Below the pieces are notes generated by a model. It made no database searches. It was not told the origin of the DNA and worked only from the letters and a program-made list of their open reading frames with translations. A stretch of DNA of 28,022 nucleotides from Ga0077527 sp050250695 (GTDB lineage Bacteria > Pseudomonadota > Gammaproteobacteria > Burkholderiales > SG8-41). How positions within the stretch are numbered: position 1 is the first letter of the stretch; each line of letters begins with the position of its first letter. A program made the translations under genes and the position numbers. Positions 20,118 through 27,449 of the stretch are shown one piece after another. The stretch covers positions 1 to 28,022 of the forward strand of contig JBFWOE010000026.1 of the NCBI GenBank assembly GCA_050250695.1, read 5' to 3'.

Positions 20118-20948
20118 ATGAAATTTCTCCAGTGCGGAAAGTATCGTCTGGCACTCGACCGGCCGCTGATCATGGGCGTGGTCAACGTGACGCCCGATTC
20201 CTTTTCTGACGGCGGCCGTTACCTGCAGACTGGGGCGGCGGTGGCGCACGCCCACCGCCTGATCGCCGAAGGCGCGGACATCCTGGATATCGGGGGCGAA
20301 TCGACCCGGCCCGGTGCGGTGGCGGTGGACCTGGCTGAGGAGCGTGGTCGCGTACTGCCGGTGATCGAGGCCCTGGCTGGCACCTCCGTACCGTTGTCTG
20401 TCGACACCCAGAAACCGGAACTGATGCGCGAGGCCGCAGCGGCCGGCGCGGCCATGATCAATGACGTCAACGGTTTCGGCGAGGCAGGCTCCTTTGACGC
20501 CATTGCCGCCGGCACATGCGCGATCTGCATCATGCACCGGCAGGGCAACCCGCGGACCATGCAGCAGGCCCCGCAATACGGCGAAGTGGTGGCCGAAGTC
20601 CGCGATTTTCTGGATGCGCGCACCGAGGCCGCACAACGCGCTGGTATCGCGCGCGAGCGCATCGTCGTCGACCCGGGGTTCGGATTTGGCAAGACGCTGC
20701 AACACAACCTTGCCCTGTTGCGCGCTCTGGACCGGATAGCCGCATCCGGGATTCCGGTGCTTGCCGGACTGTCGCGCAAATCGATGATCGGTACGCTGAC
20801 CGGCCGTGAAACCGGTGACCGTATTTTCGGCAGCGTGGCTGCGGCGCTGATCGCGGCACAGCACGGTGCCGCCATCCTGCGGGTGCACGATGTCGCCGCG
20901 ACGTGCGACGCACTGGCAGTGTGGAAAGCGGTAATGAGTGATGGGTAA
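20118..20948 (+). CDS. folP: Dihydropteroate synthase
   Basis: FolP condenses p-aminobenzoate with the pterin diphosphate to make dihydropteroate in folate synthesis, and is the sulfonamide target. The 276-residue protein has both family signatures, MGVVNVTPDSFSDGG (near 16-30) and GADILDIGGESTRPGA. It also has SVDTQKPELM, the substrate-binding MHRQGNP, DPGFGFGKT and the AGLSRKSMIG loop. An upstream in-frame ATG (20058) adds 20 residues with no similarity because they are coded by the inverted repeat, so I start at 20118. No Shine-Dalgarno is seen. The last residues (about VMSDG) are coded by the left arm of the glmM repeat array, so the native end may have been altered. Confidence 0.95.
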   Translation: MKFLQCGKYRLALDRPLIMGVVNVTPDSFSDGGRYLQTGAAVAHAHRLIAEGADILDIGGESTRPGAVAVDLAEERGRVLPVIEALAGTSVPLSVDTQKPELMREAAAAGAAMINDVNGFGEAGSFDAIAAGTCAICIMHRQGNPRTMQQAPQYGEVVAEVRDFLDARTEAAQRAGIARERIVVDPGFGFGKTLQHNLALLRALDRIAASGIPVLAGLSRKSMIGTLTGRETGDRIFGSVAAALIAAQHGAAILRVHDVAATCDALAVWKAVMSDG

Positions 20949-21010
20949 TGAGTAATGTGCCCCAAAGCGCTGTAACATTCGTGTCACCCCATTACCAATT
21001 ACCAATTACC
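20931..21010. repeat. Inverted array of degenerate heptamers between folP and glmM
   Basis: The left arm has four 7-base units (20931-20958): GTAATGA, GTGATGG, GTAATGA, GTAATGT. The right arm has CATTACC, AATTACC, AATTACC (20990-21010). GGTAATG on the left pairs with CATTACC on the right, and other units pair imperfectly. The left arm includes the folP stop (20946-20948) and the right arm ends one base before the glmM ATG. It is the same kind of element as the array before recN. Confidence 0.8.
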
Positions 21011-21011
21011 C

Positions 21012-22358
21012 ATGACCAGAAAATACTTCGGCACCGACGGCGTGCGCGGCCTGGTGGGCAAGCCGCCGATTAGCCCGGATTTCGTGATGCGCCTGGGTTA
21101 TGCCGCAGGCCGGGTGCTGGCGCAGAAAACCGCCGGCAGCGAACGCCCCGCGGTGCTCATCGGCAAGGACACCCGGGTATCGGGCTACATGCTGGAATCG
21201 GCACTGGAGGCCGGGTTGTCGGCGGCAGGTGTTGACGTCCTGCTGGTGGGTCCGATGCCGACCCCGGGCGTGGCCTATCTGACGCGAGCACTGCGGCTGT
21301 CGGCGGGCATTGTCATCAGTGCCTCGCACAATCCCCACCAGGACAACGGCATCAAGTTTTTCTCGGCAGACGGTAACAAGCTGGCTGATGCCACCGAATC
21401 GGCGATCGAAGCGGCTATGGAGCAGCCGCTGCGCTGCCAGCCTTCCGCAGGACTGGGCAAGGCGCGGCGTGTCGATGACGCGGCGGGGCGCTACATCGAA
21501 TTCTGCAAAAGCACGTTTCCGGCGAACCTCGACCTCCACGGCCTGCGCATCGCGGTCGACTGCGCGCATGGCGCCGCCTATCACATTGCACCCCATGTGT
21601 TCCACGAACTCGGTGCCGAGGTGATTACGGTCGGGGCGCAGCCCGACGGCTTCAACATCAACAAAGGCGTGGGCGCGACCCATGCCGAATCGCTGCAACG
21701 CGCGGTCAGGCGGAGCAAGGCGGACATCGGCATCGCGCTCGACGGCGACGGCGACCGGCTGATCATGGCCGACGGCAGCGGCCGCGTGTATGACGGCGAT
21801 GAACTGCTCTACGTTGTTGGCGCCCACCGCAAACGCACGCGCGTGCTGAAGGGCGGCGTCGTCGGCACACAGATGACCAACCTGGCGATGGCGCAGGCGC
21901 TGGCAAAGCTGAAGATCCCGTTCGCCCGCGCCAGGGTGGGTGATCGTTACGTGCTGGAACTGCTGAAGCAGCGGGGCTGGCAGCTGGGCGGCGAGAATTC
22001 CGGCCATATCGTCTGCCTGGACCGGCATACCACCGGCGACGGCATCGTGTCGGCCCTGCAGGTCCTGCAGGCCTTGCTCAGCGCAAATATTGAACTGGCG
22101 AAGGCGGTGGATTTTGTGCTGTATCCGCAGGTGCTGATCAATGTGCAGGTGGCGGGCAGGACGGCGCGCGAAATCGTTGCTGCACCCGGCGTGAAGAAGG
22201 CGGTGGCCGCCGCAGAACGCGCACTGGGCAATGACGGCCGTGTCCTGTTGCGGCCTTCCGGCACTGAACCGGTGATCCGGGTGATGGTCGAAGGTGAGTC
22301 GCGTCGGAAAGTTGCCGATCTGGCCGGGCGCATAGCTGCGGCGGTGCGCAAGTCCTGA
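21012..22358 (+). CDS. glmM: Phosphoglucosamine mutase
   Basis: GlmM converts glucosamine-6-phosphate to glucosamine-1-phosphate on the way to UDP-GlcNAc for peptidoglycan and lipopolysaccharide. The 448-residue protein starts TRKYFGTDGVRG, has the phosphoserine loop ISASHNP with active Ser105, the Mg2+-binding ALDGDGDR, and the sugar-recognition GGENSGH. The C-terminal phosphate-binding RPSGTEPVIRVM is intact. It follows folP in the usual betaproteobacterial ftsH-folP-glmM order. The region before the ATG is repeat sequence without a Shine-Dalgarno, unusual for an essential gene. Confidence 0.97.
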   Translation: MTRKYFGTDGVRGLVGKPPISPDFVMRLGYAAGRVLAQKTAGSERPAVLIGKDTRVSGYMLESALEAGLSAAGVDVLLVGPMPTPGVAYLTRALRLSAGIVISASHNPHQDNGIKFFSADGNKLADATESAIEAAMEQPLRCQPSAGLGKARRVDDAAGRYIEFCKSTFPANLDLHGLRIAVDCAHGAAYHIAPHVFHELGAEVITVGAQPDGFNINKGVGATHAESLQRAVRRSKADIGIALDGDGDRLIMADGSGRVYDGDELLYVVGAHRKRTRVLKGGVVGTQMTNLAMAQALAKLKIPFARARVGDRYVLELLKQRGWQLGGENSGHIVCLDRHTTGDGIVSALQVLQALLSANIELAKAVDFVLYPQVLINVQVAGRTAREIVAAPGVKKAVAAAERALGNDGRVLLRPSGTEPVIRVMVEGESRRKVADLAGRIAAAVRKS

Positions 22359-22363
22359 CCTTG

Positions 22364-22391
22364 GATATTTTCGCCCCGGGGCGATCATATC
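22364..22391. promoter_or_regulatory. Near-perfect palindrome before the MFS gene
   Basis: The core TCGCCCCGGGGCGA (22371-22384) is a perfect 14-bp palindrome, and GATAT (22364-22368) pairs with ATATC (22387-22391) outside it. Together the 28 bp are symmetrical except for two central-flank positions. The palindrome ends one base before the ATG. It could be an operator or a glmM transcript 3' hairpin; there is no T-tract. Confidence 0.5.
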
Positions 22392-22392
22392 A

Positions 22393-23637
22393 ATGAGCAG
22401 CGCGCCTTCCGCTGCAGGCCGCCTGGTTGCGATCGTTTGCGCTGCGCAGGTGTTCGTGCAGATCGGGGCTTACTTCTGGCCTGCGCTGTTGCCGGGACTG
22501 TCGGAACGCTGGGCACTGACCTATACCGAGGCGGGCTGGATAACGGCCGTGTTCTACGGCGCTTACATGCTGTCAGTGCCGGTCCTGGTCACGCTGACAG
22601 ACAGGATGGACCCGCGCCGTGTCTATCTGTTCGGGGTGGCGATGACGTTCACCGGTCACCTGTACTTCGGACTGGCTGCAGACGGATTCTGGCCGGCAGT
22701 GATCGGTCGGGCGCTGGCGGGTATGGGATGGGCAGGCACGTACATGACGGGCCTAAAGTTGCTGGCCGACCGCGTTGATGACCGCATGATGTCCCGTGCC
22801 GTGGCAGCCCACGCTGCAGGCATCGGTGTCGCCGGCGCACTCTCGTTTGCAACCGGGGATTTCATTGCGCAGTTCGCGGGCTGGGAATCCGCTTTTGTTG
22901 TTGCGGCTGTCAGCGCAGCTATTGCATGGCTCATGGTGGCGATTGCAGTGCCGGGACGCCGTTCCGCGCCAGTGCTGGCCGCTGATGGGGGGAAACTGTT
23001 CGATTTCCGTCCGGTTTTCCGCAACCGGTCCGCCATGGCCTATGCCATTGCGTACTGCATCCATACGCTGGAGATGAATGCACTGAGAGGCTGGGCGGTG
23101 GCGTTTCTCGCTTATGTTTCGGCGAGTACCGGTACTGCCGGTGCACTCCTGTCGCCGACCGTGGTCGCGACCGGTTTCGCCCTGCTTGGCGTCGCAGCCA
23201 GCATCTCCGGGAACGAAGCTGCAATCCGCTCCGGGCGTCGCAGGCTGATCCAGACCGCAATGGCAGGTTCAGTATTGATTGCAGTGGCGCTGGCATTTGC
23301 AGGTACGTTGTCATACACCGTTGCCGTAGTTCTGCTGGCCATATATGGTATGGTCGTATGGCTGGACTCGTCGTCGCTCACTGCCGGCGCTGCCGGCACG
23401 GCAGAGCCTTCACGCCGTGGTGCCACATTGGCCGTCCACTCCGCCCTCGGATATGCGGGTGGTTTTGTCGGGCCGCTGGCCGTCGGGTGGGTGCTCGACC
23501 TCTGCGGCGGCATGTCGCCTTTTGCCTGGGCCGCCGCGTTCCTGATGATTGCTGCACTCATGCTCCTGGCCCTTGTGATATTCATGTTGATGCGCCCGCG
23601 TGAATTGGCGGGTGACCGCAGTTCGCCAGTTGGGTGA
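22393..23637 (+). CDS. MFS transporter
   Basis: This 414-residue protein has about 12 predicted transmembrane helices and belongs to the major facilitator superfamily. The loop between helices 2 and 3 has the typical DRMDPRR-like motif (near 71-77), followed by the second helix pair (GRALAGMGWAG). A central cytoplasmic loop (about 190-210) separates the two halves. The N-terminal part suggests a CynX/NimT-like or sugar-phosphate type transporter, but the substrate is not determined by sequence. It lies directly after glmM and 127 bases before arsR in the same direction. A role in arsenical export is possible by position, but the gene is not an obvious ArsB, Acr3, ArsP or ArsJ. It has no clear Shine-Dalgarno and is preceded by the palindrome above. 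Confidence 0.82.
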   Translation: MSSAPSAAGRLVAIVCAAQVFVQIGAYFWPALLPGLSERWALTYTEAGWITAVFYGAYMLSVPVLVTLTDRMDPRRVYLFGVAMTFTGHLYFGLAADGFWPAVIGRALAGMGWAGTYMTGLKLLADRVDDRMMSRAVAAHAAGIGVAGALSFATGDFIAQFAGWESAFVVAAVSAAIAWLMVAIAVPGRRSAPVLAADGGKLFDFRPVFRNRSAMAYAIAYCIHTLEMNALRGWAVAFLAYVSASTGTAGALLSPTVVATGFALLGVAASISGNEAAIRSGRRRLIQTAMAGSVLIAVALAFAGTLSYTVAVVLLAIYGMVVWLDSSSLTAGAAGTAEPSRRGATLAVHSALGYAGGFVGPLAVGWVLDLCGGMSPFAWAAAFLMIAALMLLALVIFMLMRPRELAGDRSSPVG

Positions 23638-23696
23638 TGTCAGTGATGGTTATTGACTACCCATTCAGGATCGAACCGCAAGGATTTATAATTTTT

Positions 23697-23718
23697 TAAA
23701 TATTTGATTTTATTGATA
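23697..23718. repeat. AT-rich element, copy D, in the arsR promoter region
   Basis: The first 20 bases are TAAATATTTGATTTTATTGA, followed by TA; 19 of 22 match copy B. TAAATATTTGATT (23697-23709) is the reverse complement of an exact IHF consensus match (AATCAAATATTTA). The whole 23686-23730 stretch is AT-rich in a GC-rich genome. Confidence 0.55.
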
Positions 23719-23746
23719 TATTTTTTGATTGACCGCGGAAAATAAT

Positions 23747-23762
23747 TTCCATATTATTGGAA
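23747..23762. promoter_or_regulatory. Small dyad before arsR (possible operator)
   Basis: TTCCA, six bases, TGGAA: a perfect 5-bp dyad two bases before the arsR ATG. ArsR repressors bind imperfect dyads overlapping their own promoters, so this is a candidate site, but it is short and matches no fixed consensus. Confidence 0.3.
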
Positions 23763-23764
23763 TC

Positions 23765-24100
23765 ATGAAAACGAAAGAAGCCGTCACGGCACTCGCAGCG
23801 CTGGCCCAGGAATCACGCCTCGCCATTTACCGGCAGCTCGTGCAAGCGGGCCCGCAGGGCATGGCGGCAGGTGCCATCGCTGAAAAACTCGGGCTGCCTC
23901 CGGCCACACTTTCGTTCCATCTGAAAGAGCTCAGTCATGCCGGTTTGGCTGTATCGCGCCAGGAAGGGCGTTACGTCATTTATTCGGCCAATTTCGGGAA
24001 TGCGCTGAAGCTCGTCAACTTCCTCACTGAAAACTGCTGCGGCGGCCAGTCGTGCCAGCCCGGGTGCGCGCCGGTTGCCGTGGTTAACCAAGGAGCATAG
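23765..24100 (+). CDS. arsR: ArsR-family arsenical-responsive repressor
   Basis: ArsR represses arsenic-resistance genes and releases DNA on binding trivalent arsenicals. The 111-residue protein is a winged-helix repressor: AALAQESRLAIYRQLVQAG, AGAIAEKLGLPPATLSFHLKEL as recognition helix region, and EGRYVIYSANF as the wing. The inducer site is probably the C-terminal Cys cluster C91, C92, C97, C101 (NCCGGQSCQPGC), as in the Acidithiobacillus-type ArsR that uses C-terminal cysteines. An upstream in-frame ATG at 23729 adds 12 residues with no similarity, so I use 23765. arsI follows two bases after the stop, so the pair is an operon. Confidence 0.88.
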   Translation: MKTKEAVTALAALAQESRLAIYRQLVQAGPQGMAAGAIAEKLGLPPATLSFHLKELSHAGLAVSRQEGRYVIYSANFGNALKLVNFLTENCCGGQSCQPGCAPVAVVNQGA

Positions 24101-24102
24101 CC

Positions 24103-24540
24103 ATGAAACGTTTTCACATGCATGTAGCGGTTGATGATGTCGAGCAGAACGTCCGTTTTTATTCCACGCTGTTCGGCGCCGAACCGACGGTGCGCAAGCC
24201 GGATTACGCAAAATGGATGCTGGATGATCCGCGTGTCAATTTTGCGATTTCCGCGCGCGGCATGAAATCCGGGCTCGACCATGTCGGCATCCAGGTCGAG
24301 AACGCCACTGAACTGGCCGACATACACAGCCGCCTTGCCCGCGCCGACCAGCAGATGCTGGAGCAGATGGAGACCAGTTGCTGTTACGCGAAGTCCAACA
24401 AATACTGGGTGCAGGATCCGCAGGGCATTGCGTGGGAGGCCTACCAGACGCTGGGCGAGGTGCCGGTGTTCGGCGACGGCGCATTGGCCGCGCAACCGGA
24501 AACAGGCCTGAAGGCGGCGTGTTGTTCGCCTGCGAGGTAA
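24103..24540 (+). CDS. arsI: ArsI/CadI-type dioxygenase, probable C-As lyase
   Basis: ArsI is a vicinal-oxygen-chelate enzyme that uses Fe2+ and O2 to cut the C-As bond of trivalent organoarsenicals such as MAs(III), giving As(III). The 145-residue protein has candidate Fe ligands H5, H60 and E112, and the arsenical-binding pair C93-C94 (ETSCCYAK). This is close to the H5/H62/E115 and C96/C97 pattern of characterised ArsI. The VOC halves are MKRFHMHVAV-DDVEQNVRFYSTLFGAEP and GLDHVGIQV. A C-terminal tail adds a second Cys pair (AACCSPAR). AAGGAG lies at the end of arsR, giving coupled translation. The cadmium-induced CadI name is used for the same family; the arsenic reading follows from arsR. 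Confidence 0.85.
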   Translation: MKRFHMHVAVDDVEQNVRFYSTLFGAEPTVRKPDYAKWMLDDPRVNFAISARGMKSGLDHVGIQVENATELADIHSRLARADQQMLEQMETSCCYAKSNKYWVQDPQGIAWEAYQTLGEVPVFGDGALAAQPETGLKAACCSPAR

Positions 24541-24550
24541 CGGCCGGGAT

Positions 24551-24588
24551 GGACGACGGGGTTTCCGCAACAGCGGAATCCCGCGTCC
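24551..24588. terminator. Bidirectional terminator candidate between arsI and pstB
   Basis: A large hairpin: GGACG...GGGTTTCCGC (24551-24568), loop AACA, GCGGAATCCCGCGTCC (24573-24588), with one mismatch and a small bulge. It lies in the 75-base gap between convergent stops of arsI and pstB. No T-tract is present, so termination is inferred from position and stem strength. Confidence 0.55.
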
Positions 24589-24615
24589 GGATCTACCCGG
24601 AGCAGGAAGGCGGTG

Positions 24616-25428
24616 TCAGCCGAAGCGGCCGGTGATGTAGTCTTCCGTGGCCTGCTTCTGCGGCTTGATGAAGAGACGGTCCGTCTGTCCGTATTCGACC
24701 ATTTCACCAAGATACATGTAGGCCGTGAAGTCTGAAACGCGCGCTGCCTGCTGCATGTTGTGGGTCACGATGGCCACGGTGTACTCAGACTTGAGTTCAT
24801 GCACCAGCTCCTCGACTTTTGCGGTGGAAATCGGGTCGAGTGCCGAAGTCGGCTCGTCAAGCAGGATGACCGCAGGCTTGACGGCAACCGAACGTGCGAT
24901 GCACAGGCGCTGCTGCTGGCCGCCTGAAAGGGCGAGACCGCTCTGGTTCAGCTTGTCCTTGGCCTCGTTCCACAGCGCCGTCTTGGTCAATGCCCATTCG
25001 ACGCGCTCGTCCATCTCTCCCTTGGAGAGATTTTCATAAAGACGCACACCGAAGGCGATATTGTCGTAAATCGACATCGGGAAGGGGGTCGGTTTCTGGA
25101 ACACCATGCCGATCCGCGCGCGCAGCAGGTTGAGGTCCTGCTTGGGATCGAGGATGTTCTGGCCGTAAAAATTGATTTCACCTTCGGCCCTTTGTCCCGG
25201 ATACAGGCTGTACATGCGGTTCAGGGCGCGCAGGAGCGTTGACTTGCCGCAGCCGGAGGGCCCGATGAAAGCGGTGACCATGTGCTCCACGATGTCGAGA
25301 TTGATGTCCTTCAGGCCCTGGAATTTCCCGTAGTAGAAATTCAGGTTGCGGATCTGTATCGCGGTTTTGTGCGCCGGTTGGGTGCTTTCGGTCATGACGC
25401 GCTCTTTGATCTGGCTGGTGATGTTCAT
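24616..25428 (-). CDS. pstB: PstB, phosphate ABC transporter ATPase
   Basis: PstB powers high-affinity phosphate import with PstSCA and takes part in PhoR signalling. The 270-residue protein has Walker A GPSGCGKST (56-64), the PstB-specific NRMYSLYPGQRAEGEI, the Q-loop FQKPTPFPMSIYDN, signature LSGGQQQR, Walker B VILLDEPTSALD and the switch His in THNMQQA. I use the ATG at 25428; an in-frame ATG at 25395 has an upstream AGAG and would give 259 residues, closer to the usual length. It is last in the visible operon, 20 bases after pstA. phoU, which usually follows pstB, is not here: the convergent arsI gene takes the place. Confidence 0.96.
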   Translation of the reverse strand: MNITSQIKERVMTESTQPAHKTAIQIRNLNFYYGKFQGLKDINLDIVEHMVTAFIGPSGCGKSTLLRALNRMYSLYPGQRAEGEINFYGQNILDPKQDLNLLRARIGMVFQKPTPFPMSIYDNIAFGVRLYENLSKGEMDERVEWALTKTALWNEAKDKLNQSGLALSGGQQQRLCIARSVAVKPAVILLDEPTSALDPISTAKVEELVHELKSEYTVAIVTHNMQQAARVSDFTAYMYLGEMVEYGQTDRLFIKPQKQATEDYITGRFG

Positions 25429-25448
25429 GATGGGTCTGTCGTGTCCTG

Positions 25449-26297
25449 TCAGCTGGAAATTTTTTCGCGGAAGAACACGCGGGCGAGGATGTTCAGCACC
25501 AGAACGGTCAGCGTGATCAGCAGCGCGCCGCCCCAGGCCAGGCGTATCCAGTTGTCATAGGGGCTCAGCGCGAACTGGAAAATCACCACCGGCAGATTGG
25601 ACATCGGGCCGTTCATGTTCAACGAGAAGAACTGGTTGTTCAGCGCCGTGAAAAGCAGCGGCGCTGTTTCTCCGCTGATGCGGGCAAGGGCCAGCAGCAC
25701 GCCCGTGACGACCCCGCTCTTGGCTGCGCGCAGGGTCACCATGGTCGCCACTTTCCAGCGCGGCGCTCCCAGGGCAAAGGCTGCTTCCCGCAGGCTGCCC
25801 GGCACCAGCCGCAGCATGTTTTCCGTCGTCCTGAGCACCACCGGGATCGCGATCAGCGACAGCGCGATCGTGCCGGCCCAGCCGGAAAAATGTTTTACCT
25901 GGGCGACCAGGATCGCATACACGAACAGGCCGAGCACGATGGAGGGGGCGCTGAGCATGATGTCGGTCATGAATCGCGTGACTTCCGCGGTCTTGCTGGT
26001 GTCGCCGTATTCGGCCAGGTAGATCCCCGCGAGTATCCCGATCGGCGTGCTGACCAGGGTTGTGAACCCGACCAGCATCAGGCTGCCGACAATGGCGTTG
26101 GCGAGGCCGCCGCCCTCGGATCCGGGTGCGGGCGTCGACTGGAAAAACATGTTCAGGTCCAGTGCCTGGAATCCGTTCTTGAACAGGATGAACAGGATCC
26201 AGAGCAGCACGAACAGGCCGAGGACCATGGCAAGCATGGACAGGGCGAGTCCGATGTGGTTGGTGCGAACACGCTTGCGGTAGAGTTTTTCGTCCAT
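25449..26297 (-). CDS. pstA: PstA, phosphate ABC transporter permease
   Basis: PstA is one of two integral membrane subunits of the phosphate channel. The 282-residue protein has six predicted transmembrane helices: the first at about 17-40, then a periplasmic loop, then LANAIVGSLMLVGFTTLVSTPIGI. The EAA-type loop that docks to PstB is REAAFALGAPRWKVATMVTLRAAKSG, followed by ARISGETAPLL, conserved in the PstA/PstC family. AAGG lies before the ATG at 26297. It lies between pstC (28 bases upstream) and pstB. Confidence 0.96.
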   Translation of the reverse strand: MDEKLYRKRVRTNHIGLALSMLAMVLGLFVLLWILFILFKNGFQALDLNMFFQSTPAPGSEGGGLANAIVGSLMLVGFTTLVSTPIGILAGIYLAEYGDTSKTAEVTRFMTDIMLSAPSIVLGLFVYAILVAQVKHFSGWAGTIALSLIAIPVVLRTTENMLRLVPGSLREAAFALGAPRWKVATMVTLRAAKSGVVTGVLLALARISGETAPLLFTALNNQFFSLNMNGPMSNLPVVIFQFALSPYDNWIRLAWGGALLITLTVLVLNILARVFFREKISS

Positions 26298-26325
26298 GGC
26301 GGCCTTGGTCGTTTTTTCGGCTGGT

Positions 26326-27357
26326 TCAGGTCTTCAGGCCCTTGGCCCGTTCGGTCCGGATGATCAGGATTTTTGCGATCGCCAGCACGAAGAAGGTGAT
26401 GACGAACAGCAGAAAACCCAGGGCGAAGAGGGTGGAAAGGTGGAAATCATCAGCTTCGCCGAATTCGTTGGCCAGGGTCGATGCGATCGACGATCCGGGC
26501 GAGAACAGCGAGGCGCTCAGGCGCTGGGAATTGCCGATGACGAAAGTCACCGCCATGGTTTCACCGAGTGCGCGTCCCAGCCCCAGCATGATTCCGCCGA
26601 TGACGCCCTGCTGCGTATACGGAAGCACGATGTATCTCACCACCTCCCAGGTCGTGCAGCCCACACCGTATGCAGATTCGCGGAGGATAGAGGGAACGAT
26701 CTCGAACACGTCGCGCATCACCGCTGCGATGAACGGCAATATCATGAAGGCCAGTATCAGTCCGGCCGCAAGGATGCCGATGCCGTTCATCGCGCCGCCG
26801 AACAGGGGGGCTATCAGCGGCATCTGTCCCAGGGTGGACTGCAGGGCGGGCTGGCCGTATTGGGCGAACAGCGGAGCAAAAACGAACAGGCCGAACATGC
26901 CGTAAATGATCGAGGGCACGGCGGCCAGCAGTTCGATCGCGGTGCCCAGCGGCCGCCGCATCCAGACCGGGCAGTTTTCGGTCAGGAACAGGGCGATGCC
27001 GAAACTCAGGGGAACGGCGATCAATACCGCGATGGTTGCGCTTGCCAGCGTGCCGAATATCGCGATCGCCGCGCCGAATTCCTCATTGATGATGTCCCAC
27101 TCGACGCGCCAGATGAATTCGATGCCGAATTTCTTGAACGCGGGCCATGCCACGACCAGCAGTGAGATCAGGATCCCGACCAGCGAGACCAGCACGATCA
27201 GTGAAAAACTCAGGGTCAGCTTGTGGAACAGGAAATCCTGCATGCGCTGTTTTCTGACGATGTCGAGTCGCCATTTTTCAGCCATGCTGTTGTCTGCGGG
27301 AGTCTTATTCATGAGTCCTTGGTCAAGGATACCGCTGTTTGCGGACGGCGTGTTCAT
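26326..27357 (-). CDS. pstC: PstC, phosphate ABC transporter permease
   Basis: PstC pairs with PstA to form the phosphate channel. The 343-residue protein has a cytoplasmic N-terminus of about 45 residues, then six transmembrane helices (from LTLSFSLIVLVSLVGILISLLVV). The PstC-type EAA loop is RESAYGVGCTTWEVVRYIVLPYTQQG, followed by GLGRALGETMAV. An AAxPSIIYGMFGLFVF segment (LLAAVPSIIYG) is conserved. The start at 27357 has CGGAG upstream; an alternative in-frame ATG at 27312 has AAGGA and would give a shorter N-terminus. Both are plausible. pstS lies upstream across a 92-base gap containing a strong hairpin. Confidence 0.95.
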   Translation of the reverse strand: MNTPSANSGILDQGLMNKTPADNSMAEKWRLDIVRKQRMQDFLFHKLTLSFSLIVLVSLVGILISLLVVAWPAFKKFGIEFIWRVEWDIINEEFGAAIAIFGTLASATIAVLIAVPLSFGIALFLTENCPVWMRRPLGTAIELLAAVPSIIYGMFGLFVFAPLFAQYGQPALQSTLGQMPLIAPLFGGAMNGIGILAAGLILAFMILPFIAAVMRDVFEIVPSILRESAYGVGCTTWEVVRYIVLPYTQQGVIGGIMLGLGRALGETMAVTFVIGNSQRLSASLFSPGSSIASTLANEFGEADDFHLSTLFALGFLLFVITFFVLAIAKILIIRTERAKGLKT

Positions 27358-27409
27358 GAATGCTCCGGATGTGAAAACTTGGAAAGTCTGTAATTTGTTG
27401 AAAACAATG

Positions 27410-27435
27410 AAGGAGTGCCCTTGCGGGCACTCCTT
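27410..27435 (-). terminator. Strong hairpin between pstS and pstC
   Basis: AAGGAGTGCCC (27410-27420) pairs with GGGCACTCCTT (27425-27435): a perfect 11-bp stem. In the pst-strand RNA the four-base loop reads GCAA, a GNRA tetraloop. The T-run after it is weak (TTGTTTTC). It may act as a partial terminator or as a 3' stabiliser that raises pstS relative to pstCAB. Confidence 0.7.
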
Positions 27436-27449
27436 GCATCACTTGCGGC

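Noticed and set aside
21006..22388. A 460-codon minus-strand frame across glmM
   Set aside because: Same reason: full-length shadow of glmM, no recognisable domain.
22393..23637. Calling the MFS gene an arsenic efflux gene (arsJ/arsP/arsB)
   Set aside because: Only position links it to arsR; no arsenic-specific motif or partner gene (such as the GAPDH gene next to arsJ) is seen.
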